A stretch of 6,068 bases of DNA. It comes from Acidobacterium sp. GTDB lineage: Bacteria > Acidobacteriota > Terriglobia > Terriglobales > Acidobacteriaceae. The stretch is from contig PMAM01000295.1 in assembly GCA_003152595.1 (NCBI GenBank), positions 10,890 to 16,957 of the forward strand. The letters run 5' to 3'. Position numbers and translations under genes: made by a program. The notes beneath the pieces are model-generated. The model saw only the letters and a program-made list of their open reading frames with translations, made no database searches and had not been told where the DNA came from. Shown here piece by piece: positions 1 through 5,352 of the stretch. Numbering within the stretch: the first letter of the stretch is position 1; every line of letters starts with the position of its first letter.

Positions 1-474
1 GACTCGGCGATGGAAGAGGCGCTGTTTCTCACCCGCTTCGCAAGCAAAGTCACCCTGATCCATCGGCGCGAGCAGTTCCGCGCCTCGCGCATCATGCTCG
101 ATCGTGCCATCGCACACCCGAAGATCCATTTCCTGACCAACGCAACGATCAAAGAGGTTCTGGGCGTCGAGCAGAAAGAAGTCACGGGCCTTCGGTTGCT
201 CGATACGATGACCGGCGTCGAGTCGGATCTCCGCGTCAGCGGAGTGTTTCTCGGCATCGGGCACATCCCGAACGCAGCGATGTTCGCCGGACAACTCGAT
301 CTCGACGAGGACGGTTACATCAAGACGCACAGCTATGTGTTCACGCGTGTTCCGGGTGTCTTCGCGTGCGGCGACGTCCAGGACCGGCGCTACCGGCAGG
401 CGATCACGGCAGCGGGAACCGGCTGCATGGCGGCTCTTGAGGTGGAGAAGTACCTCGAAGAGCATGGGCTCTGA
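1..474 (+). CDS. trxB: Thioredoxin reductase, C-terminal part (5' end outside window)
   Basis: The enzyme is an FAD-dependent cytoplasmic protein that passes electrons from NADPH to thioredoxin. The frame is open from base 1 and starts inside the NADPH-binding domain with DSAMEEA, the end of the usual GGGDSAxEEA loop. The first ATG at base 10 is therefore internal, not a start. Over the 157 visible residues, HRREQFRAS (about 21-29) is the motif that binds the NADPH 2'-phosphate, and GVFACGDVQD followed by YRQAITAAGTGCMAAL (about 119-146) is the FAD-binding C-terminal signature of low-molecular-weight thioredoxin reductases. The family is usually about 310-320 residues, so roughly half is missing, including the N-terminal FAD dinucleotide fold and the redox CxxC, which cannot be checked here. 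The C-terminus looks complete and stops at TGA (472-474). It converges on the lipoprotein gene. A closely related ferredoxin/flavodoxin-NADP reductase is less likely because of the HRRxxFRA and GDVxDxxYRQ motifs. Confidence 0.93.
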   Translation, partial: DSAMEEALFLTRFASKVTLIHRREQFRASRIMLDRAIAHPKIHFLTNATIKEVLGVEQKEVTGLRLLDTMTGVESDLRVSGVFLGIGHIPNAAMFAGQLDLDEDGYIKTHSYVFTRVPGVFACGDVQDRRYRQAITAAGTGCMAALEVEKYLEEHGL

Positions 475-530
475 CGATGAGGAATCAGGCAGCTGGCGAC
501 CAATCTCTGGGCATCGGCCTGCGTTTGACC

Positions 531-558
531 GCGTCCGTGGACTGATCCACCGGAACGC
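531..558. terminator. Bulged hairpin in convergent gap, possible bidirectional terminator
   Basis: Bases 531-541 (GCGTCCGTGGA) pair with 546-558 (TCCACCGGAACGC) around a CTGA loop, giving 11 base pairs with two single-base bulges (one C near 550-551 and A555). It lies directly after the stop of the - strand lipoprotein gene (559) and 57 bases past the thioredoxin reductase stop, where a shared terminator is expected. No T tract follows on either strand, so a classical intrinsic terminator is not certain. The remaining bases 475-530 show nothing else. Confidence 0.4.
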
Positions 559-1110
559 CTACTGGTAGGCCATCCACTTCCAGGTGCCGCCGTCCATCTG
601 GAACAGCGAGTGTCCTTCGTGGCGCGAGCCCTGGCTCAGGACCTTCTGCAAATCCGCAGGAAGGCCGGAGAAGTCGTACTCCCAGGTGTAGCCGACCAGA
701 CGCTGGCTGTGATCCTCCGTGGGATCGACGATCCCGCTGATCTCCACGATGTGCCAGTGAAAGATACGTCCCACTTTCAGGTACACCCCCGGGTTCTGGT
801 CGGAGATTCCGGTAGGGAAGATGCCCTGGCAGGCAGCGAACTGGTGACGCTGCACGCGCTTGTCACCAGGATTGGGCAGGCAGGGCTGGTTGGCCTGAAT
901 CTGTAGCTGCGCCAGGAGGTCGGGACTGAGGGCGGTGAGGGCGTGGGCCTGATCCTGGGTCAGGGTGAAATCGCTGGCGTTGGTGCCCGCTCCCTGCTGG
1001 TCAAGCATGGCTTTGGCCGCGTCAGGGGTTAGCTCCTGGCCGCGCGCCAGTGCACAGCCAGCCAGGATCGGAATGAAAAGGGCCCAGAGACGGATCGTGG
1101 TTCCGCGCAT
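559..1110 (-). CDS. Small exported protein, probable lipoprotein, function unknown
   Basis: The 183-residue product is not recognised as a member of any named family. Its N-terminus has the layout of an export signal: R2 and R7, a hydrophobic stretch (about 8-17), then the lipobox LAGC with Cys19. Lipid attachment at Cys19 with Ala at +2 would predict outer-membrane sorting by the rule known from enterobacteria. An alternative cut by signal peptidase I after ALA (about 22) cannot be excluded. The mature protein starts with a helical, Gln/Ala-rich part (about 26-75) resembling a helix pair. A second part (about 95-183) is rich in aromatic and beta-forming residues (GVYLKVGRIFHWHIVEI, GYTWEYDF, GGTWKWMAYQ). 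Cys77 and Cys94 could form a disulfide. The start is well supported: an AAGAGGAG ribosome-binding site lies 7 bases upstream of the ATG. The gene lies 163 bp downstream of, and in the same direction as, the acyl-CoA dehydrogenase, and probably has its own promoter. It is real by its signal peptide and ribosome site; its role is unknown. Confidence 0.75.
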   Translation of the reverse strand: MRGTTIRLWALFIPILAGCALARGQELTPDAAKAMLDQQGAGTNASDFTLTQDQAHALTALSPDLLAQLQIQANQPCLPNPGDKRVQRHQFAACQGIFPTGISDQNPGVYLKVGRIFHWHIVEISGIVDPTEDHSQRLVGYTWEYDFSGLPADLQKVLSQGSRHEGHSLFQMDGGTWKWMAYQ

Positions 1111-1117
1111 CAGGAAA

Positions 1118-1125
1118 CTCCTCTT
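1118..1125 (-). promoter_or_regulatory. Strong ribosome-binding site of the lipoprotein gene
   Basis: On the - strand the sequence AAGAGGAG ends 7 bases before the ATG at 1110. It is the only clear Shine-Dalgarno sequence among the three genes whose starts lie in the window with recognisable upstream regions, and it fixes the start of the lipoprotein gene. Confidence 0.7.
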
Positions 1126-1194
1126 AGGTTGTTGGGGGCGTCCGGGGGTGAAGTGGAACTATCGTACGACGAAATGGGCGCGACCGGAACGGAA

Positions 1195-1218
1195 GAATTT
1201 CTCCGGAGACAAAAATTC
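1195..1218. promoter_or_regulatory. Nested palindrome upstream of the lipoprotein gene, candidate operator
   Basis: Bases 1200-1209 form the perfect 10-bp palindrome TCTCCGGAGA. It is flanked by GAATT (1195-1199) and AATTC (1214-1218), which are also complementary to each other but placed asymmetrically, with four extra bases (CAAA) on the right. The site lies 85-108 bp upstream of the lipoprotein start and 56 bp past the acyl-CoA dehydrogenase stop. It could be an operator or a weak stem-loop at the end of the dehydrogenase transcript; on the - strand a short T run lies inside the structure rather than after it. No regulator family is suggested by the sequence alone. Confidence 0.25.
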
Positions 1219-1273
1219 GGGGGTCGAGAAGAAAGATTGATCGGCCGAACAAAGGGCAGATTCCGCTCGCGCC

Positions 1274-2467
1274 TCACCCCCGCGACGGATGCACCTTCAG
1301 AATCTCCCGCCCGATCACCATCCGCTGAATCTCGCTCGTCCCCTCTCCAATCGTGCACAGCTTCACGTCGCGATAGAACTTCTCCACCGGATAATCCTTG
1401 ATGAACCCGTACCCACCGTGCAGCTGCACGGCTTCGTTGCAGATTCTCACGGCGACTTCGCTCGCGTAGAGTTTCGCCATGGCGGATTCCTGCGTGACGC
1501 GCTGGCCTGCGTCCTTCAGCACCGCCGCGCGCAGCGTCAGCAGCCGGGCTGCGTCCAGTTCCGTGGCCATATCGGCGAGCTTCCACTGGATCCCCTGAAA
1601 CTCGGCAATTGCCTTCCCAAACTGGCGGCGTTGCTTGACGTAACTGACCGAGGCGTCCAGCGCGCCCTTCGCAATCCCCAGCGACAGCGCCGCAATCGAG
1701 ATCCGTCCCCCGTCCAGCGTGCGCATGGCGTCGATGAAGCCCTCGCCCTCCTTGCCCAGCAGATTCTCCGCCGGAACAGCGCAGTCCTCGAAGATCAGCT
1801 CCGACGTGTCGCTCGCCCGCAGCCCGAGCTTGTTCTCCTTCTTGCCCGCCCGGAAGCCAGGCATGCCCTTCTCGACGATGAACGCCGACAATCCGTGCGT
1901 GCCTTCCTCCTTATTTGTAACCGCGATGATCACCGATACGTCCGCATAGTGCCCGTTCGTGATAAACGTCTTCGTGCCGTTCAGGACGTAGTGATTCCCT
2001 TTAAAGACGGCCGTGGTCCGCGCCGCTGAGGCATCGGAACCAGACCCCGGTTCCGTCAAACCCCACGCCCCCAGATGCTCACCGGTCGTCAGCTTCGGCA
2101 GATACTTCTTCTTCTGCGCCTCCGACCCAGCCAGAAAGATGTGATTCGTGCAAAGCGAATTGTGCGCGGCCACAATGATGCCAATCGAACCGTCCACAGC
2201 CGACAACTCCTCGATCGCCAGCATGTAGTCAACATACCCGAGACCGGCGCCACCGTATTCGGGCGGAAAGATGACGCCCAGCAGACCCATGGCCCCCAAC
2301 TGCTTGACGACCTCCATGGGGAACTCCGAAGCCTCGTCCCAGCGGAGCACGTTCGGCGCGATCTCGCGCGCGGCAAAGTCACGAATCTCCCGTCGCAGCG
2401 CTTCCTGGTCCTCGGTGAGAGTGAAGGGAAAGGTGGATGCGGGGGCGGATGGCGCGGTGGCTGTCAT
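1274..2467 (-). CDS. Acyl-CoA dehydrogenase (short-chain/butyryl-CoA type)
   Basis: This FAD enzyme oxidises an acyl-CoA to the trans-2-enoyl-CoA, the first step of beta-oxidation or of branched-chain amino acid breakdown, and hands electrons to electron-transfer flavoprotein. The 397 residues match the usual 380-400 of the family. An N-terminal helical domain (about 15-130) is followed by the middle beta domain, beginning near the first family signature GLTEPGSGSDASA (136-148), and the C-terminal helical domain (about 245-390). The second signature runs from Q348 (QLHGGYGF) to D367. Glu375 in GEGTSEIQR is at the catalytic base position of the short- and medium-chain enzymes. The alternative isovaleryl-CoA dehydrogenase position (near 254) holds Gly, which argues against that subtype. 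The preferred chain length cannot be read reliably. Start: ATG at 2467 has no good Shine-Dalgarno sequence, but the N-terminus (MTATAPSAPA, then FTLTEDQEALRR) has the normal family spacing. No ETF, thiolase or other beta-oxidation gene is beside it. Confidence 0.95.
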   Translation of the reverse strand: MTATAPSAPASTFPFTLTEDQEALRREIRDFAAREIAPNVLRWDEASEFPMEVVKQLGAMGLLGVIFPPEYGGAGLGYVDYMLAIEELSAVDGSIGIIVAAHNSLCTNHIFLAGSEAQKKKYLPKLTTGEHLGAWGLTEPGSGSDASAARTTAVFKGNHYVLNGTKTFITNGHYADVSVIIAVTNKEEGTHGLSAFIVEKGMPGFRAGKKENKLGLRASDTSELIFEDCAVPAENLLGKEGEGFIDAMRTLDGGRISIAALSLGIAKGALDASVSYVKQRRQFGKAIAEFQGIQWKLADMATELDAARLLTLRAAVLKDAGQRVTQESAMAKLYASEVAVRICNEAVQLHGGYGFIKDYPVEKFYRDVKLCTIGEGTSEIQRMVIGREILKVHPSRG

Positions 2468-2499
2468 GAGAACTCGCGGGGTGAGATGCGAAACCCGAC

Positions 2500-2529
2500 A
2501 GGGTAGCAGGCGGGGGTTAGGGTTGTCTT
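2500..2529 (-). promoter_or_regulatory. Weak sigma70-like promoter candidate for the acyl-CoA dehydrogenase
   Basis: On the - strand AAGACA (2529-2524) and TACCCT (2505-2500) are spaced by 18 bases and lie about 33 bases before the start codon. Both boxes match the consensus only partly (GACA of the -35; TA and the final T of the -10), and such matches occur by chance, so this is a candidate only. Confidence 0.2.
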
Positions 2530-2551
2530 TCCGGGTGAATCGCAGGTCTGC

Positions 2552-2571
2552 AAAAAAATGCGGGCGGCATT
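2552..2571 (-). terminator. Terminator-like hairpin with T7 tract, upstream of the acyl-CoA dehydrogenase
   Basis: Read on the - strand, AATGC (2571-2567), a five-base loop CGCCC, and GCATT (2561-2557) form a perfect 5-bp stem that runs straight into an uninterrupted run of seven T (2558-2552). This is the layout of an intrinsic terminator, although the stem is short. It would end an RNA that comes from the structured region 2590-2710, about 84 bases before the dehydrogenase start. It could act as the end of a small RNA or as an attenuator of the dehydrogenase leader. Confidence 0.4.
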
Positions 2572-2583
2572 CATTACGGGTGT

Positions 2584-2611
2584 AACCACGCGGCGCGTCT
2601 CAGAAGGTTCC
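2584..2611 (-). promoter_or_regulatory. Possible ECF-sigma-type promoter (GGAACC ... TGGTT), weak
   Basis: On the - strand GGAACC (2611-2606) resembles the GGAAC -35 element used by many extracytoplasmic-function sigma factors, and TGGTTA starts about 17 bases after it. The -10 element is not convincing. The same bases form part of the stem-loop at 2597-2642, so only one of the two readings need be correct. If it is a promoter, the dehydrogenase transcript would start near 2575, which would place the terminator-like hairpin at the very start of the RNA and make a terminator role unlikely. Confidence 0.15.
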
Positions 2612-2642
2612 GGAGGTACCGAAACCCCCTTGTTCCTGAGAC
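2597..2642 (-). ncRNA. Two-stage stem-loop in the divergent intergenic region, candidate structured RNA
   Basis: GTCTCAG (2597-2603) and CTGAGAC (2636-2642) are perfect 7-base inverted repeats. Inside them, 2606-2613 and 2619-2626 form a second 8-pair stem around the five-base loop 2614-2618. On the + strand the inner stem has a C-A mismatch (2610/2622); on the - strand the same pair is G-U, so the stem is continuous. This strand bias suggests the RNA is read on the - strand, towards the terminator-like hairpin at 2552-2571. An internal loop (2 bases on one side, 9 on the other) separates the stems. No known riboswitch class is recognised. A double-stranded regulator site is an alternative. 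The ends of any transcript are unknown. Confidence 0.35.
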
Positions 2643-2692
2643 CGGATGAACCTACGGTAGCAAGCGAAAGTCATTCTGCGGATGCGTTCTGA

Positions 2693-2708
2693 CGCCGGCC
2701 AACCGGCG
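2693..2708. other. Perfect GC hairpin 35 bp before the sulfatase-like gene
   Basis: CGCCGG (2693-2698) and CCGGCG (2703-2708) form a perfect 6-bp stem with the loop CCAA. It would lie in the 5' leader of the sulfatase-like gene if transcription starts upstream, or at the beginning of a - strand RNA from the same region. CTGCG at 2676-2680 can pair with CGCAG at 2707-2711 as an alternative fold that partly excludes the first one. No clear promoter boxes for the + strand gene were found around it. Confidence 0.35.
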
Positions 2709-2742
2709 CAGTTCGTAAGTTCAGGCGCAGAGTACGGTAAAC

Positions 2743-4314
2743 ATGGGCCTCCTCTCCCTCCCACTCCAACCCGCCGCCGCGGAGCGGCGAACCACTCTTT
2801 CGATCATGCGGCGGCTGGAGCAGGACAGCCTTACGCCGCTTGCCTGGCTGATTCTTCCCAATCTGCCGCTGCTCGTTCTTCGGCACAAGCTGACGCTCGT
2901 CCCCCATGGTCTCATCAACATAGAGTGCCTGCTGGTAGGCGCCTGCAGCGTGTTTCTTCCCCGTCTGCTGATCTTTCTGCTGCTGCTCCTGGAGATTGGC
3001 GGAGCTTTCGCTTACGAGGTCTGCTACTCGTTCCAGATCCGCTTTGTTGATTTGCTGACGACGATGCGATCGCTGGGAGATATCCCGGCAACTCGCAAGG
3101 AACAAATGACGATCGCAGCCGCAGCGTCTGTGGCCATTGCCGCCATGGTCGCCTTTGCCGTCCGGCGGCCCCGCCGTCGCTGGAGAGCAGCATTGATCCT
3201 GCTCGCGATGGTGGTCCTGTTTTCTGCCGTGGACCTGTGGGATGGGCAAAATCCTCTTCTGCGTACCGCGGTGCAGACCGCCCCGCAGCGGCTGACGCTG
3301 AGCCCGTGGATCGCGATTGGCGTGCGGGACTTCCTCAGCGGATCGCCGGAAGCGCAGGCGCGAAGGAAAGACTCTTCATTCATGCCGTCGGCTACGTCGG
3401 CCATGATGTCCTTGCTGCGGGACAGGGCGCGGACCGTGAAACCGGATGTAGTGGTGGTTCTGGTGGAGTCCTGGGGTCTGATGACCGATCCGCATCTGGC
3501 GAACATGCTGACCTCGTCATATGACGATGCGCGGATCGAGGCCACCTACGACGTGAGGTACGGGACGGCGCCATTCGACGGGATGACCGTTCCCGGTGAA
3601 GTGAGGGAATTGTGTCACACCCATCTTGGCTTCGGAGTTCTGCACATCTCCGCGCTCCAGAGTGCGGGATGCCTGCCGGAAGAATTCGCGGCCAGCGGCT
3701 ACACGACCTACGCCGTACACGGTTACGTGGGGAACATGTTCCAGCGGGTCGACTGGTACAAGCGGCTGGGATTTCAGGCGACGTGGTTTGCGCCGGACCT
3801 GTCGCGCGTGGGTCTGCCTGAGTGTCCGGGAGCCTTTCCCGGCATCTGCGATCCTTCGATTGCCGGGTGGATCGGTAAAGAACTGCTGGCGGAGCCGAGC
3901 GCACAGCCGCACTTCGTGTACTGGGTGACGCTGAATTCGCATATTCCACTGCCGCTGAATCCGCAGCTTCCCGTCGACGATCTCTGCGCAAGCCGTCCGG
4001 CCCTCGCTCAATCGAGCGCTTTGTGCTCCTGGTTCCGGCTGATCCATGCTCTGCATGCCAGCGTGGCCCGGGCTGCCGGGGAGGCCACGGAGCGGCCAAC
4101 TGTGTTTGTGCTGGCAGGGGACCACGCACCGCCGTTTGCCAATCCCGCCCTGCGGCAGAACTTCTCCTCGACCGTGGTGCCCTGGGTGATCCTGATGCCG
4201 AAGGCTTTGCGGTGCGCGCCGGCACAACGCCAGATCATAGCGCGAGAGCCAGCGATCCCGCGTAAGCAGGAGACAATTTCCCGGGTCGAGTCCGGAATCG
4301 GGCAGGGACGATAG
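2743..4314 (+). CDS. Membrane-anchored sulfatase / phosphoglycerol-transferase-like enzyme
   Basis: The protein belongs to the alkaline phosphatase superfamily (sulfatase fold), in the branch of lipoteichoic-acid-synthase-like and other membrane-bound transferases that modify cell-surface glycans. Of 523 residues, the first ~200 hold hydrophobic segments at about 31-47, 62-90 (one or two crossings), 122-141 and 149-165. The catalytic domain (about 233-490) is thus probably on the outer face. Metal-site and active-site landmarks are VVVVLVESWG (Glu242), GMTVPGEVREL (Thr282 as the probable nucleophile), TLNSHIP (His400) and LAGDHAPPF (Asp460, His461). The substrate is unknown: sulfate, phosphoglycerol and phosphoethanolamine chemistry are all possible. 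The start is uncertain. ATG 2743 has only a poor ribosome site, an in-frame stop lies 27 bases before it, and ATG 2806 (Met22) would give a more normal N-terminus. The last ~30 residues look non-conserved. No glycosyltransferase or other envelope gene is next to it. Confidence 0.8.
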   Translation: MGLLSLPLQPAAAERRTTLSIMRRLEQDSLTPLAWLILPNLPLLVLRHKLTLVPHGLINIECLLVGACSVFLPRLLIFLLLLLEIGGAFAYEVCYSFQIRFVDLLTTMRSLGDIPATRKEQMTIAAAASVAIAAMVAFAVRRPRRRWRAALILLAMVVLFSAVDLWDGQNPLLRTAVQTAPQRLTLSPWIAIGVRDFLSGSPEAQARRKDSSFMPSATSAMMSLLRDRARTVKPDVVVVLVESWGLMTDPHLANMLTSSYDDARIEATYDVRYGTAPFDGMTVPGEVRELCHTHLGFGVLHISALQSAGCLPEEFAASGYTTYAVHGYVGNMFQRVDWYKRLGFQATWFAPDLSRVGLPECPGAFPGICDPSIAGWIGKELLAEPSAQPHFVYWVTLNSHIPLPLNPQLPVDDLCASRPALAQSSALCSWFRLIHALHASVARAAGEATERPTVFVLAGDHAPPFANPALRQNFSSTVVPWVILMPKALRCAPAQRQIIAREPAIPRKQETISRVESGIGQGR

Positions 4315-4318
4315 GGGC

Positions 4319-5281
4319 TCATCCTGCGCCGGCCGGCACTACGTATACCCGTTGGGCGCCGGGATCGAACGTCCAGCAGAAGCGGTCGAGCAGAGCATTC
4401 CCAAGGACGCCGTCGCGATTGACCTTCACCGCCGACGGTCCCTCCCACCAGTGCACTGTGGTAAAGGCTCCCGCGTGGGCGATGGCGATCATGGCGTCTT
4501 TGCCGGGAGCGAACTGCAGCTGGCCGTCGATATCGACCTTGGCGATCGGCAGCACATCGGTGGTGTAGCCACCGTTCACGCCCGCCCCATGGGACTCCTG
4601 CGCCGAGGAAGGCTTCTGGTCCAGACCGGCAGGCCCGCGAAACCGCGTGTTTAGCAGCAGCGTGATGTCGCTGCCCGTGTCGAGGTGGAGCAGAGCGGCG
4701 GCGGTGTGGCCGTTGGCGAACGTGAGATGCGCGGGCAGCAGCAGTCCCTGCGGTGTCCACTCAGCACGCAATGAAGCGTAAGCGCCGGAGGGCGCCGAAC
4801 ACTGCGCGGGGTCGCGGAGCGTCAGCCGCGCGGGCGCGTACTCCAGCGTCGCGCACCACTTCCGAAAGAAGTCCCAGCCGAGAAAGCCGTCGAAGGCGTG
4901 GCCGAAAGTCTCATTCAGGTCGCCGAGATCGGTGACCAGAGCCGATCCACTGAAGAGCACAGCCGGCCCGGAGCGCAGTGAAACGTCTGTGGTGAGATAG
5001 CGCCGCTTCGGCTTGCCTGTGCCGAATCCGTTGTACGAGAGCGATCGTTCCCAGAAGTGCGTATGCACCTCGCCCTTCTCGGCGATCAAGGCCGCCAGCG
5101 TCGTGTGCTGAAACCCGGTGTCCAGCATCAGCGTGAGAGCGCCCAGGTGCTCGTCGGTGACCGTGACGTAAAGGTGACGGCCATCGTAATTGAGCGGGAG
5201 GTCGACCGGAGCGGATTGCGCGGGCAGCGCGCGCGAGAGAAGCACCACAAGAGCCAGAAGGAGATGCCGCACAGGCAGCAT
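4319..5281 (-). CDS. Secreted protein with two aspartyl-protease-like lobes
   Basis: The 320-residue product begins with a signal peptide (Arg5, hydrophobic 7-18, likely cut near AQSA, about residue 24). It then shows two similar halves. Lobe 1 has LMLDTGFQHTTL (Asp54-Thr-Gly) and the hydrophobic-Gly element FDGFLGWDFF (130-139). Lobe 2 has LLHLDTGSDITLLL (Asp201-Thr-Gly) and DGVLGNALLDRF (290-301). D-T/S-G plus a later hydrophobic-hydrophobic-Gly is the hallmark of aspartic proteases. Single-lobe, retropepsin-like forms are common in bacteria and work as dimers, whereas two lobes in one chain is the pepsin arrangement. Both catalytic aspartates are present, so activity is plausible but unproven; the target is unknown. 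Cys143, Cys161 and Cys302 lie in the exported part. The ATG at 5281 has no clear Shine-Dalgarno sequence; GTG at 5272 is an alternative. The gene ends 4 bp from the convergent sulfatase-like gene and lies 71 bp after the aldo/keto reductase. Confidence 0.8.
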   Translation of the reverse strand: MLPVRHLLLALVVLLSRALPAQSAPVDLPLNYDGRHLYVTVTDEHLGALTLMLDTGFQHTTLAALIAEKGEVHTHFWERSLSYNGFGTGKPKRRYLTTDVSLRSGPAVLFSGSALVTDLGDLNETFGHAFDGFLGWDFFRKWCATLEYAPARLTLRDPAQCSAPSGAYASLRAEWTPQGLLLPAHLTFANGHTAAALLHLDTGSDITLLLNTRFRGPAGLDQKPSSAQESHGAGVNGGYTTDVLPIAKVDIDGQLQFAPGKDAMIAIAHAGAFTTVHWWEGPSAVKVNRDGVLGNALLDRFCWTFDPGAQRVYVVPAGAG

Positions 5282-5311
5282 GGTTCGATGGTACCGTTTC
5301 GCGCGTTCCGG

Positions 5312-5332
5312 ATCTGCAAACCCCGGGCAGAT
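5312..5332. terminator. Intercistronic hairpin between aldo/keto reductase and protease-like gene
   Basis: ATCTGC (5312-5317) and GCAGAT (5327-5332) form a perfect 6-bp stem with a nine-base loop, in the 71-bp gap between two - strand genes. No T tract follows on the - strand. It could be a weak terminator, an RNA-processing site or an operator. If it stops transcription, the two genes are not one operon. Confidence 0.25.
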
Positions 5333-5352
5333 GCGGGCGCGCGCACAGGCTT

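Noticed and set aside
1289..2029. Long + strand open frame (246 codons) opposite the acyl-CoA dehydrogenase
   Set aside because: It is a shadow frame of a GC-rich, well-conserved gene. Its product is Arg/His/Leu-rich with no recognisable motif, and the opposite strand has strong family signatures.
2636..2670. Resemblance to a TPP riboswitch (CTGAGA followed by GAACCT and AGCG-like bases, + strand)
   Set aside because: The GGGGTGC-type helix and the long conserved GAACCTGATCTGG/CCAGCGTAGGG helices are missing, and the downstream gene has no link to thiamine. The shared words are short enough to be chance.
2643..2673. Resemblance to a hammerhead ribozyme core (CGGATGA ... CGAAA GTC, + strand)
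   Set aside because: The CUGANGA core has a changed base at a required position, and the bases between it and GAAA do not form a proper closing stem II.
3392..4225. Long - strand open frames (277 and 236 codons) opposite the sulfatase-like gene
   Set aside because: The products are Arg/Pro/Ser-rich low-complexity sequences typical of antisense frames in GC-rich DNA, while the + strand frame carries membrane segments and metal-site motifs.
4008..4760. - strand open frame of 250 codons overlapping the ends of both convergent genes
   Set aside because: It overlaps the protease-like gene in another frame on the same strand and runs opposite the sulfatase-like gene; its composition is Arg-rich and it has no motif or ribosome site.
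5282..5310. Possible GGAAC promoter box just upstream of the protease-like gene
   Set aside because: The spacing would put the -10 element directly against the start codon, and GGAAC alone is too short to be meaningful in this composition.
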